This document shows positions 27,000-35,195 of a stretch of 64,000 nt of DNA, piece by piece. Each line of letters starts with the position of its first letter. Position 1 is the first letter of the stretch. This stretch comes from Pelagimonas sp. Its GTDB lineage: Bacteria; Pseudomonadota; Alphaproteobacteria; Rhodobacterales; Rhodobacteraceae. A program made the translations under genes and the position numbers. The stretch is taken from positions 1-64,000 of the forward strand of contig JAOARQ010000013.1 in NCBI GenBank assembly GCA_025210455.1, written 5' to 3'. The notes beneath the pieces are model-generated. The model was not told the DNA's origin and ran no database searches. It saw nothing but the letters and a program-made list of their open reading frames with translations.

Positions 27000-27826
27000 G
27001 GCCAACACCCTGTGGCACGCGCACTTGCGATCAAATGCTTTGGCTGAGCCGTCACGGGATTCAGGCGCAATACTTCAGACAGCATCGTGGTGTCCAACAC
27101 CACATCTTGCAGCGCCCCTTCTGGTGCCGTCGACCAATGCACATCTTCTCGGTAAGCCTTTGCAATATCGTACATATCTGTGGGCACAGGCGCCGCAACA
27201 TTGATTGGACCGGAAAGGTCATTGCGGGCCAGTAAGGCCATCACAATTCTGGCCAGATCATGCGGTGCAATATAGGTGCGCCTTGGCCCCTGCCCGTCTG
27301 GAAAACGATCAACAACAATATCTGCGTTGGATCTAAGGCTTCCAAACAGGCTTTCTGCACCGGCAACATTGCCGATGCGCATCAAGACCGACCTCACCTC
27401 TGTCGGATAGGCCAGAACCGCGCGCTCCATTGCCAGCTTGGCTGTCCCATAGGGATTAACAGGATGCGTGGGGGAGCTTTCGCTCAATGGGCCTGTCGCC
27501 CTCCCATATACGGCGGATGACGAAAAATGCAGAACCTGCGGGGCACCCAGCGCCTCTGCCAGCCGTACTGCGGCCAATCCCAGGGCAGCATTTTCAGCCA
27601 TCTCATCTTCTGATCCATTTCGAATGGCCCAGAGGGATAACACACTATCAACGTTAGGAAGATCCGGGATCATTTGATCAGGCTGCCATTGAACCATCCC
27701 AGACACATCGCGCCGTGAAATGGGGTAAACCAAAGGCGCATCAGGATCTTCGCGCCAAATCGCCCGCAACATCGACCCAAGCTTACCTGTCGCCCCCAGC
27801 ATTGCGACTGAAAATCGCTTCCCCAT
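26996..27826 (-). CDS. NAD-dependent epimerase/dehydratase
   Basis: Extended short-chain dehydrogenase of the nucleotide-sugar modifying kind. The 276 residues have the dinucleotide-binding motif VAMLGATGKLGSML near residue 10, a HFSSSAVYGRA strand and the catalytic NPYGTAKLAME (Tyr and Lys of YxxxK). Coupled to the sugar transferase, suggesting that it makes or modifies the sugar donor. The substrate is unknown. Confidence 0.88.
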   Translation of the reverse strand: MGKRFSVAMLGATGKLGSMLRAIWREDPDAPLVYPISRRDVSGMVQWQPDQMIPDLPNVDSVLSLWAIRNGSEDEMAENAALGLAAVRLAEALGAPQVLHFSSSAVYGRATGPLSESSPTHPVNPYGTAKLAMERAVLAYPTEVRSVLMRIGNVAGAESLFGSLRSNADIVVDRFPDGQGPRRTYIAPHDLARIVMALLARNDLSGPINVAAPVPTDMYDIAKAYREDVHWSTAPEGALQDVVLDTTMLSEVLRLNPVTAQPKHLIASARATGCWP

Positions 27827-27888
27827 CCTCAGACCTGTCTCTGAATCTCATCCTGTCTAAAGATTTGGGTGAAAGAGATTAACAAAAT

Positions 27889-27914
27889 GAAAAAGGCGCC
27901 CCATCGGAGCGCCT
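27889..27914 (-). terminator. Rho-independent terminator of the cytochrome c gene
   Basis: On the minus strand, AGGCGC-TCCGATGGG-GCGCCT is followed by TTTTCATTTTG. It lies about 22 bases after the cytochrome stop codon. Confidence 0.8.
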
Positions 27915-27936
27915 GTCTCATCAAGCGATAGCAGGT

Positions 27937-28365
27937 TTACTCTGGGCTGACTGATGTCATGTAAGCCGCAATATCCGCATCCACACCTTTCTCGATGTCC
28001 TTCTTTTTCATCTTGTAGGACATCTTTGATTTGGCCCCTGCACCAACCTTTTCTTTCAGATAGGCTTTGGGATTGTGGATATAGGCAATCAGCTCTTCCT
28101 CGGTCCAGGTCAGGCCTTCTTCACCGGCTTGAACCAGCGACTTACCGTATTTGAACTTCTCAACGGTTCCAGCCTGCTTACCAATGATCCCATAAAGGTT
28201 CGGACCGGTTTTGCCACCTTTCAGCAGGGTTTCATCGCCATTCTTGACGGTGTGGCACGACTTGCAGTTTTTCTTGAAGGCTTTTTCTCCCGCATCTGCA
28301 TCACCTGCAAATGCGGATGTTGCCATGGCTGCTGTGACCAGCGCGGTTGCGAACATGAGTTTCAT
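27937..28365 (-). CDS. cycA: Cytochrome c2 (class I c-type cytochrome)
   Basis: Soluble periplasmic electron carrier between the bc1 complex and terminal oxidases or, in phototrophs, the reaction centre. The 142-residue precursor has a 20-residue signal peptide (ending SAFA) and the heme site CKSCH at residues 34-38; TGPNLYGIIGKQAG and the Met-ligand region KSKMSYKMKK follow. Spacing and loops match the cytochrome c2/c550 type of Rhodobacteraceae. Monocistronic with its own terminator. Confidence 0.88.
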   Translation of the reverse strand: MKLMFATALVTAAMATSAFAGDADAGEKAFKKNCKSCHTVKNGDETLLKGGKTGPNLYGIIGKQAGTVEKFKYGKSLVQAGEEGLTWTEEELIAYIHNPKAYLKEKVGAGAKSKMSYKMKKKDIEKGVDADIAAYMTSVSPE

Positions 28366-28488
28366 GTCGTCACTCCTTTAGCTAAGGGCATTTCCCGATT
28401 GAAAGCTAATCTTGCCATTGCTTGGGAACAACCGGACACAGTGGATTTTAGCTGCGACTTTTACGCAGCTTTATCAAAAACAGGCGGC

Positions 28489-29076
28489 TTATCGCAGACG
28501 ACGCAGATAAACATAAAAGGCCCCACCACCGCCATGACGGCGATGCGCCTCTGCCACTTGCATCACAGCCGCTGAAACAGGTGGCATCCGCAACCACTGC
28601 GGCACCTGGCTTTTGATCACACCGCGCCTGCGCGGCGCAGGATCATAGGGGTCTTCAAACGATCCCTTTCCAGTAATCACCAGAACCAACCGCAATCCAC
28701 GCGCCTGCGATGTCAGGATAAAGCGGCTTAGTTCCGGGTGGGCCTGGGCCAGTGTCAGCCCATGCAGATCAATCCTAGCCTCTGGCACCAGCTTCCCACG
28801 CTTCATTTTACCAAAGGCTTTGGCATCCATCTGCAACGGATCTTCTTTCACCCGCTGCGATGTGGTTTTGGGAAACACATGTGTTTCGGTATGCGCAAAC
28901 TTTTCCCCAACGGTGAAGGCAGGCAAAACAGGCGATGATGGCTCACGCCGCTTTGGTGACAGATCTTTCGGAGGAACGGGATCGCGCGGGGCAGGGCGCT
29001 TGTGCAGAGGATCCGCAGAGCCGGCAACCTGTTGCCAAAGCTCCAACTCCTCAGGTCGGAGCCGACGTTTCGTCAT
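28489..29076 (-). CDS. Smr/MutS2-C domain protein
   Basis: Stand-alone Smr-domain protein, 195 residues, of a family with nuclease activity on DNA or RNA. The N-terminal half is basic and disordered; the Smr domain starts near residue 100 with IDLHGLTLAQAHPELSRFIL and contains LRLVLVITGKGSF and VPQWLRMPPVSAAVMQVAEA. It overlaps mltA by ATGA and so belongs to the timA-mltA-smr operon. The substrate is not known. Confidence 0.9.
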   Translation of the reverse strand: MTKRRLRPEELELWQQVAGSADPLHKRPAPRDPVPPKDLSPKRREPSSPVLPAFTVGEKFAHTETHVFPKTTSQRVKEDPLQMDAKAFGKMKRGKLVPEARIDLHGLTLAQAHPELSRFILTSQARGLRLVLVITGKGSFEDPYDPAPRRRGVIKSQVPQWLRMPPVSAAVMQVAEAHRRHGGGGAFYVYLRRLR

Positions 29077-30116
29077 TGCACCGCTTCCGGTAACAAAGCA
29101 TAGGCGCGCTGAATGGGCATCAAAACCACCATGCGCCCGCCATCTTTGATCCGCCCGGCAGTGCGCCCAGCCTGATCACCTGTGCCAAAGAAAATATCCG
29201 CCCGCTGCGCCCCTTTGATGGCTGATCCGGTATCCTGAGCAATCATCAAACGGTTCATGGGGTTTTTGCCGTTTTTCTCAATCCAGACAGGTGCGCCCAG
29301 TGGGGTAAACCGCGGATCCACAGCAATAGAGCGCAATGTGGTAATAGATCGGTTCATCGCTCCAAGCGGGCCTTTGTCCGCAGGTACTTCGCTGACTTCA
29401 CGGAAAAACACATAGGAATTATTGTGAAATAGCAGTTGCTCGCCCAGCAACGGATTACGACGCACCCAGTTCTTGATCACCTCGGCCGACACCTGATACG
29501 GCTGATACACCCCACGGCGAACCAGTTCCTTGCCGATGGATCTGTAGGGGTGTCCATTGGCCCCCGAATACCCCACACGGATAAACCCACCATCAGGATA
29601 ACGAATGCGACCAGATCCCTGAATTTGCAGGAAAAACAGCTCAACCGGGTCATCTACCCAGGCAATCTCCAGCCCACGCCCTGCCATCACCCCGGATGTC
29701 AGGATCTCGCGCCGGGTCAGCCAGGGGCGAATTCGACGCGCCTCTGATGGCATAGCGTATACAGGATACTTGTACTTGGAAGTTTTGACCGGCGATCCAT
29801 CCAGTTCAGGTTCAAAATAGCCGGTAAACAGCGCCTCATCCGCACCGTCCGAGATCAAAATCGGTCGGAAAAACAGTTCAAAGAACTGCCGCGCATCTTT
29901 GGCGTCATGGGCCAGCGCACAAAGCGATGTCCAATCAGGGTCGTCAAAATCCTGACAGGTGTTGCGAAACGTCTCCAGCGCTGACTGGTGGTTATCCTCT
30001 GCCCAGCCGTCCAGATCCTCAAACCCGAGGATCGAATAGCTGGGGTCGGTCTCTGCTGTGGCAGGTCCGGTCATTAGGGTACTCACCAAGGCTAGCGCTG
30101 AAAACAGGCGTGTCAT
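29073..30116 (-). CDS. mltA: Membrane-bound lytic transglycosylase A
   Basis: Cleaves the peptidoglycan glycan strand with formation of 1,6-anhydro muropeptides; located in the periplasm. The 347-residue product has a signal peptide (TRLFSALALVSTLMTGPATA) without an obvious lipobox Cys. The MltA domain (LFTGYFEPELDGS, VELFFLQIQGSGRI, VGYSGANGHPYRSIG) and the C-terminal 3D domain (RLMIAQDTGSAIKGAQRADI with FFGTGDQAG) are complete. Overlaps both neighbours by four bases. Confidence 0.95.
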   Translation of the reverse strand: MTRLFSALALVSTLMTGPATAETDPSYSILGFEDLDGWAEDNHQSALETFRNTCQDFDDPDWTSLCALAHDAKDARQFFELFFRPILISDGADEALFTGYFEPELDGSPVKTSKYKYPVYAMPSEARRIRPWLTRREILTSGVMAGRGLEIAWVDDPVELFFLQIQGSGRIRYPDGGFIRVGYSGANGHPYRSIGKELVRRGVYQPYQVSAEVIKNWVRRNPLLGEQLLFHNNSYVFFREVSEVPADKGPLGAMNRSITTLRSIAVDPRFTPLGAPVWIEKNGKNPMNRLMIAQDTGSAIKGAQRADIFFGTGDQAGRTAGRIKDGGRMVVLMPIQRAYALLPEAVQ

Positions 30117-30772
30117 GCGTCCGTGGCAACAAGCTGCCAGTTCGGATCCGAGCTACCCATGGTGCGGGCAAAGGTCCAGACATCTTTCTGGCGTTTCACA
30201 TCTTTGGCAGAGCCTTCTACAATATCGCCCTCGGCGTTTTTCACCACCGACGTCATTTCGCCAACAAAGCGCAAAGTAACCTCTGCCAGACCGCTATTCA
30301 GGTCAAAAGCGGCTTCGATCAGGGCAGTTTCACGCACACCGATGAATTCTGCCTCAATGGTCAATCCCTGCGCAGCGCGACTTTCGACAACACCGTTAAA
30401 GGCATCGAAAACATCCTCTGCCAGAAAATCACGCAGATCTTCCATGTCACCGCGCTCAAAACCCATCAGGATCATCTCATAAGCCCCGCGCGCGCCGCCA
30501 ATGAATTCACCAACAGAAAAGCCCGGCTCAGCTTTCTTCATCTCAGCCAGTGCGGCTGCGCTTTCACTGCCTTCTGGTACGTGATCAACGATATCATGAT
30601 CCGGCCCGCCATCGATCACGTCGAAATCGCGACGAATTTCCCGGCGTGGCGTGGCATTGGGTGATGAAGGGTTCTCAAACCCCTCGCGCGTTCCCAACAC
30701 ACTGCGCAGACGCAGAACAAGAAACAGGGCAATCCCGGCCAGGATCAGAATTTCAACGATGGGAGCGTTCAT
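30113..30772 (-). CDS. Tim44/TimA-type adaptor protein
   Basis: Member of the Tim44-like family; homologs in alphaproteobacteria are annotated as TimA putative adaptors. ATG 30772 is chosen because AAAGAGGTGA precedes it. The 219-residue product has one N-terminal membrane segment (VEILILAGIALFLVLRLRSV) and the Tim44 domain (FIGGARGAYEMILMGFERGD, LRDFLAEDVFDAFNGVV, VTLRFVGEMTS, DVWTFARTMGSSDPNWQLV). First gene of the operon with mltA and smr; divergent from fxsA. Confidence 0.88.
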   Translation of the reverse strand: MNAPIVEILILAGIALFLVLRLRSVLGTREGFENPSSPNATPRREIRRDFDVIDGGPDHDIVDHVPEGSESAAALAEMKKAEPGFSVGEFIGGARGAYEMILMGFERGDMEDLRDFLAEDVFDAFNGVVESRAAQGLTIEAEFIGVRETALIEAAFDLNSGLAEVTLRFVGEMTSVVKNAEGDIVEGSAKDVKRQKDVWTFARTMGSSDPNWQLVATDA

Positions 30773-30875
30773 TGTCACCTCTTTTTGGGGCGGCATGGAA
30801 ATTTTTTGGTCAACTCCCTATGTAGGTGCTGATACCCGGTGAGTCCACCAGAGCAAATCACAGGAGTTGCCCGCC

Positions 30876-31370
30876 ATGTGGCTGTTTGTTGCCTTTTTAG
30901 CTATTCCACTGATTGAGATCGCCCTGTTTATCCAGATTGGCGGGGCGATTGGCCTGTGGTCAACATTAGCGGTTGTGGTGCTGACAGCGATCCTGGGCAC
31001 ATGGCTGGTTCGCGCGCAGGGACAGATGGCTTTGCGTGATTTACAAAGCAGTTTCAATCGTTTGGACAATCCTACCGAACCTCTTGCCCATGGTGCGATG
31101 ATCCTGATTTCTGGCGCACTTCTTCTCACGCCCGGGTTCTTCACCGATGCGGTGGGTTTTGCGCTGCTGATGCCGCCCGTGCGCATGGCTGTTTTCAAAT
31201 ATCTGAAATCACGCGTCAAAGTGACTTCGTTCCAGATGGGGCAGGAAACCCATATGCGCCGTGAACACCCACAGCGCGCAGCCCGTGATGATGTTATCGA
31301 AGGTGAGTTTACCGAAGTCCCACCGGGAAAATCCCCAAATCACCCCGGATCAGGCTGGACGAAGCATTGA
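30876..31370 (+). CDS. fxsA: FxsA family membrane protein
   Basis: Small cytoplasmic-membrane protein; FxsA of E. coli affects exclusion of phage T7 by the F plasmid. Starting at ATG 30876 (AGGAG upstream), the product has 164 residues, with hydrophobic segments WLFVAFLAIPLIEIALFIQI, LWSTLAVVVLTAILGTWLV and MILISGALLLTPGFFTDAVG, the last being the family hallmark. The C-terminal tail is polar. It precedes secB, as is common near the alphaproteobacterial origin. Confidence 0.9.
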   Translation: MWLFVAFLAIPLIEIALFIQIGGAIGLWSTLAVVVLTAILGTWLVRAQGQMALRDLQSSFNRLDNPTEPLAHGAMILISGALLLTPGFFTDAVGFALLMPPVRMAVFKYLKSRVKVTSFQMGQETHMRREHPQRAARDDVIEGEFTEVPPGKSPNHPGSGWTKH

Positions 31371-31424
31371 GACCCGCGGTTCTGACTGCTATGCCTTCGA
31401 AGAAATTTATTTTGGAGATGATCC

Positions 31425-31922
31425 ATGGCTGAAGAAAACGGCGCTGCAGAAGCACAAGAGCAGCAAGGTCCGGTAATGAACGTAATGGCTCAGTTCATTC
31501 GTGATATGTCCTTTGAGAATATTCTGTCTCAAAAAGGCGTGAACGGTGAGGTGCAGCCCGACGTACAGGTTCAGGTGAACCTCGACGCGAAAAAGCGCTC
31601 TGCTGAACACCAGTACGAAGTTGTGATGAAACTGAACATCACTTCGAAATCCAAAGGCACCGAAGAAACCCTGTTTGTTCTGGAACTGGATTATGCGGGT
31701 GTCTTCCACATCGAAAACGTCCCAGAAGATCAAATGCATCCGTTCCTGCTGATCGAATGCCCGCGCCAGCTGTTCCCCTTTGTGCGCCGTATCGTATCTG
31801 ACGTGACGCGCGATGGTGGATTCCCGCCGCTGAACCTGGAAAACATCGACTTCCTGGCGCTTTACCGCAACGAACTGGCACGCCGCGCCGCCTCAGAGGC
31901 CGCAGCCGCCCCAACTCAGTAA
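31425..31922 (+). CDS. secB: Protein-export chaperone SecB
   Basis: Cytoplasmic tetrameric chaperone that keeps preproteins unfolded and delivers them to SecA. The 165-residue product has the SecB core: MAQFIRDMSFENI, VQPDVQVQVNLDAKKRSAEH, YAGVFHIENVPEDQMHPFLL and LIECPRQLFPFVRRIVSDVT. A ribosome binding site GGAG precedes the ATG. Its terminator lies inside the convergent dnaQ gene. Confidence 0.97.
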   Translation: MAEENGAAEAQEQQGPVMNVMAQFIRDMSFENILSQKGVNGEVQPDVQVQVNLDAKKRSAEHQYEVVMKLNITSKSKGTEETLFVLELDYAGVFHIENVPEDQMHPFLLIECPRQLFPFVRRIVSDVTRDGGFPPLNLENIDFLALYRNELARRAASEAAAAPTQ

Positions 31923-31935
31923 AGCGGGTCAGCGC

Positions 31936-32664
31936 TCAGGTCTTGGACCAGAGCGCATTTTCCCCAAGCTTCTCGACAAAGGCGGCATGAGCCGCCTTTT
32001 CTTTTTCCGAAATCCGCGAGGGCAGGGCGCTTTCTCGGGGTTTGGGGCGCCACAGCTCGGTCACGCCACCGCCTGTGTCACGTCCCGCAGAGCTGGACAG
32101 ACCAAAATCAGGCTGCTTACCGCCGATCAGTTCCAGATAGACCTCGGCCAGAATTTCACTATCCAGCAAAGCACCGTGCAACACCCGGTTTGAGTTATCA
32201 ATCCCATACCGCCGACAAAGCGCATCCAGCGTCGCCGGCGATCCCGGGAACTTCACCCGCGCCATTCTCAGCGTATCCACCGCACGATCATTGGGGATCT
32301 GCGGCAGCCCCATCCAACGCAATTCAGCGTTCAGAAATTTCATGTCAAAGGCCGCATTGTGGATCACCAGCTTTGACTCACCGATGAAGTCAAGAAACGC
32401 CTGCCCAACCTTGGCGAACACTGGTTTGTCTTTCAGCGTCACCTCACCGGTCTGCGCCGGACGTGGATTGTTCAACAGATCCGGGCCGATACCGTGCACG
32501 CCAAAAGCCTCATCCGGCATGCCACGTTCCGGGTTAATATACTGGTGATAGGTGTTTCCGGTTGGCACATGGTTGAACAGTTCAACCGCCCCGATTTCCA
32601 CAATACGATCACCGCTTTCCGGATCAAAACCGGTGGTTTCTGTATCCAGTGCAATCTCACGCAT
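31936..32664 (-). CDS. dnaQ: DNA polymerase III epsilon subunit (3'-5' exonuclease)
   Basis: Proofreading exonuclease of the replicative polymerase. The 242-residue protein has ALDTETTGFDPESGDRIVEI (exonuclease motif I with catalytic Asp and Glu), LVIHNAAFDMKFLNAEL (motif II) and a C-terminal exonuclease motif NRVLHGALLDSEILAEVYLE. Its start overlaps coaE by 8 bases. Part of the maf-aroE-coaE-dnaQ block. Confidence 0.96.
   Translation of the reverse strand: MREIALDTETTGFDPESGDRIVEIGAVELFNHVPTGNTYHQYINPERGMPDEAFGVHGIGPDLLNNPRPAQTGEVTLKDKPVFAKVGQAFLDFIGESKLVIHNAAFDMKFLNAELRWMGLPQIPNDRAVDTLRMARVKFPGSPATLDALCRRYGIDNSNRVLHGALLDSEILAEVYLELIGGKQPDFGLSSSAGRDTGGGVTELWRPKPRESALPSRISEKEKAAHAAFVEKLGENALWSKT
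31978..32006 (+). terminator. secB terminator inside the dnaQ 3' end
   Basis: Perfect 9-bp stem AAAGGCGGC / GCCGCCTTT with loop ATGA followed by TCTTTTT on the plus strand. It is 56 bases after the secB stop and lies within the C-terminal codons of dnaQ, read on the other strand. Confidence 0.85.
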
Positions 32665-33250
32665 CAGCCAACCTCGTCAGAATATCATCATAAACCGCCT
32701 GAACCTGTGCCTTTGCATGATCCAGCGTATCGGTCTCAATCACATAGGTCGCGCGCTTGCATTTGTCTTCATTCGGCATCTGACGATCCAGAATACGATT
32801 CAGATCTGCTTCGCTCATTGTTCCTCTGGCAAGCACCCGGTCACGTTGAACGTCTTTAGAAATATGAACACATACTGTTGCATCCATTTCCGCGTCTCCA
32901 CCGGTTTCAAACAGCAGCGGGATATCAAAAACTCCAATATTTTCAGAGTTTTCCTCTTTAAACTGGTTTCGATCTGCCTGCACCAAAGGGTGCACAATCG
33001 CTTCGATCCGGGGCAGGGCGCCTAGATCTTTGGCGATCACTGCGCGCAGGGCGTCACGGCTCACCTGATCGTTCATGACAGCATCCGGGAAATTTTCCCG
33101 AATAATTTCTACAGCGGCGCCACCTGTTGAATACAACCGGTGCACTGCGGCATCCGCATCCCAGACCACACATCCAAGATCCGCAAACAGCTGCGCTGTT
33201 GTTGATTTTCCCATCCCGATCGAGCCAGTCAGCCCCAGTTTAAATCTCAT
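32657..33250 (-). CDS. coaE: Dephospho-CoA kinase
   Basis: Last step of coenzyme A synthesis: phosphorylation of the 3'-hydroxyl of dephospho-CoA. The 197 residues begin with the P-loop FKLGLTGSIGMGKSTTAQLF, then LGCVVWDADAAVHRLY, and IGVFDIPLLFETGGDAEMDA, all typical. Overlaps aroE by ATGA and dnaQ by 8 bases. Confidence 0.96.
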   Translation of the reverse strand: MRFKLGLTGSIGMGKSTTAQLFADLGCVVWDADAAVHRLYSTGGAAVEIIRENFPDAVMNDQVSRDALRAVIAKDLGALPRIEAIVHPLVQADRNQFKEENSENIGVFDIPLLFETGGDAEMDATVCVHISKDVQRDRVLARGTMSEADLNRILDRQMPNEDKCKRATYVIETDTLDHAKAQVQAVYDDILTRLADA

Positions 33251-34074
33251 CTCAGCACCGTGGCACGGGTGGCTTCGTCCACCTCTGGACGCTGGCCAAA
33301 CCAGCGTTCAAATCCCGGCACCGCCTGATGCAGCAACATACCCAAACCATCCACGGTTTGCGCCCCTTGATCTTCGGCAACGCGCAACAGACGCGTTTGA
33401 AGCGGGGAATAGACCAGATCCGTCACCAGCATCCCATTGCGCAATCCATCCAGCGGCACGCGCAGCTCAGCCTTGCCAGTCATTCCCAGCGAAGATGTGT
33501 TCACAACAGTTTTACAACCATCAATAATATTGGCGGCCTGAACCCAATCATGTACTTGAATTTTTTCACCAAATTCCGCTTGCAAGGTCTCTGCCCGCGC
33601 GCGGGTACGATTGGTCAGGCGAATTTCGGGTGCGCCAGTCTCCAGTAAGGCAGACAAAACCGCCCGTGCCGCGCCACCCGCACCAAAGACTGTCACTGGA
33701 CCTGCCGCAGGATCCCAATCTGGCGCGTTCTGGCGCAGATTTTCGATAAACCCATAGCCATCGGTGTTATCCGCAAAGATCTTTCCGTCTTTGAATTCAA
33801 GCGTATTCGCCGCCCCGATCTGCCGCGCCCGATCTGACACCTCATCCGCAAGCGCGAGCGCCTTTTCTTTATAAGGAATAGTCACATTGGCGCCGACAAA
33901 ACCGATCTTGGGCATGGTGCGCACGGCTTTTTCAAAATCCTGCTCGGCGATGTCCATGGGCACATAATGCCCTTTGATCCCGTTTTTGCGCAGCCAATGG
34001 CTGAACAGGGCAGGGGATTTTGAATGGGCAACCGGGGATCCGATCACGCCGGCCAGGGGGATACGATCTGTCAT
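33247..34074 (-). CDS. aroE: Shikimate dehydrogenase
   Basis: NADPH-dependent reduction of 3-dehydroshikimate to shikimate in aromatic amino acid synthesis. The 275 residues contain AGVIGSPVAHSKSPALFSHW (shikimate binding), GANVTIPYKEKAL with the catalytic Lys, the NADP motif VFGAGGAARAVLSALLETGA and NRTRARAETL. Coupled to maf upstream and coaE downstream by four-base overlaps. Confidence 0.97.
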   Translation of the reverse strand: MTDRIPLAGVIGSPVAHSKSPALFSHWLRKNGIKGHYVPMDIAEQDFEKAVRTMPKIGFVGANVTIPYKEKALALADEVSDRARQIGAANTLEFKDGKIFADNTDGYGFIENLRQNAPDWDPAAGPVTVFGAGGAARAVLSALLETGAPEIRLTNRTRARAETLQAEFGEKIQVHDWVQAANIIDGCKTVVNTSSLGMTGKAELRVPLDGLRNGMLVTDLVYSPLQTRLLRVAEDQGAQTVDGLGMLLHQAVPGFERWFGQRPEVDEATRATVLR

Positions 34075-34670
34075 GCGTCTATTACTCCTCTGACGGCGAG
34101 ATAATTCAAGAGCTCAACCAGCGGCAGCCCCAGAATGGTGAAATGATCCCCGTGAATGCGGGAAAACAGGCGCACCCCTTCACGTTCCAGCTTGTAACCG
34201 CCCACGGAACTGCCGATATCAGGCCAGTTTCGTTCAAGATAGCGGTCAAGGTAACCTTCTGAAAGCTGTCGCATGGTCAGACGCGCAATCGAAACATGCC
34301 GCCACACCGGTTTACCTTCATGATAAACCACCGCTGCTGACAAAAGCTTGTGCGTTTTACCGCTAAGTTCAAGCAGATGCTGCCGCGCCTCTTCCTTGGT
34401 TGCGGGTTTGGAAAACATCCGACCGTCAAAATCCAGCACCTGATCGCAGCCCAGCACCATCTGATCAGGGAACTTGCGCGCGATTTTGGCGGCTTTTGCC
34501 TCGGCCAGCATATCTGCGATATCTCTAGGCGAAGCCTCTTCCTGCAAAAGCGCAAGTTTGATCGATTCTTCATCCACCCGAGGGGATTCGATTCCAATAG
34601 AAAGCCCGGCGTTTCGCAGCATCTGCGCGCGAATTTCAGAGCCTGAAGCGAGGATAAGATCAAAAGACAT
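34071..34670 (-). CDS. maf: Maf family nucleotide pyrophosphatase
   Basis: Maf proteins hydrolyse non-canonical or selected nucleoside triphosphates and affect septum formation. Start at ATG 34670 gives MSFDLILASGSEIRAQMLRN, the usual N-terminus; the reading frame is open further upstream without conserved sequence. The 199-residue product has GCDQVLDFDGRMFSKPATKE and DIGSSVGGYKLEREGVRLFS. It faces the candidate origin region and is the first gene of the leftward block. Confidence 0.93.
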   Translation of the reverse strand: MSFDLILASGSEIRAQMLRNAGLSIGIESPRVDEESIKLALLQEEASPRDIADMLAEAKAAKIARKFPDQMVLGCDQVLDFDGRMFSKPATKEEARQHLLELSGKTHKLLSAAVVYHEGKPVWRHVSIARLTMRQLSEGYLDRYLERNWPDIGSSVGGYKLEREGVRLFSRIHGDHFTILGLPLVELLNYLAVRGVIDA

Positions 34671-34742
34671 GGGGATTGTTTCGTGGAAAACCTTGTGCGG
34701 GAAGCCTATGATCTTTCTGGGGAAAAAACGCCTCTCTTGCAA

Positions 34743-35195
34743 GCTTGGGGATGTACCACCTGTTCATGCACCGCAGTTCCATGGTTCTTCGTCGGTGAGT
34801 AAGGAAAAGTGAAACCTTTGGGTAAGTTGCACCGCCGCCAAGATGTCCACGTTTTTGCCTCTGCCGCAGCGCAGAAAGAACGACCAGTAAAAGCTCTGTA
34901 AATCATAGTTAAAAATCTATGAACAATGATCATGCAGGATTTCGTCCAACATATGATCCACAGGCTTGTGCCTTGTGTACAACCCGGGAGATAACCAAAT
35001 AATACCCAGAAAATACCTCCCCTAACAAAATCTAAATCCTTCTTAATTTTATTTTATATTTTAGATCTGACCCCCAGCGCTGAGCCTGAGTTGACTCAGA
35101 AGGGTGAACTGCGTATGAGAGGCGCAACTCCTGTTCAGGAGAGACTTTCCCAGAGAATTATAACAAAAGGCCTAACGGCCTGTTAAAGGTATGTT
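34743..35195. other. Candidate chromosomal replication origin region
   Basis: A 525-base gap separates maf (leftward) from rho (rightward) and contains no convincing gene. It has DnaA-box-like sequences with one mismatch to TTATNCACA at 34954-34962 (TGATCCACA) and 34974-34982 (TGTGTACAA, reverse), followed by an AT-rich stretch (about 35025-35067) that could unwind. The flanking genes are those found around oriC in many alphaproteobacteria and they point away from the gap. The assignment is an inference; few clear boxes are present. Confidence 0.4.

Noticed and set aside
34678-34693. Possible third parS near maf (TGTTTCGTGGAAAACC)
   Set aside because: Only about 11 of 16 bases match and the central CACGTG is lost.
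34706-34933. A short open frame on the minus strand between maf and rho
   Set aside because: It has no similarity I recognise, lies in the candidate origin and reads like random sequence, so I did not call a gene.
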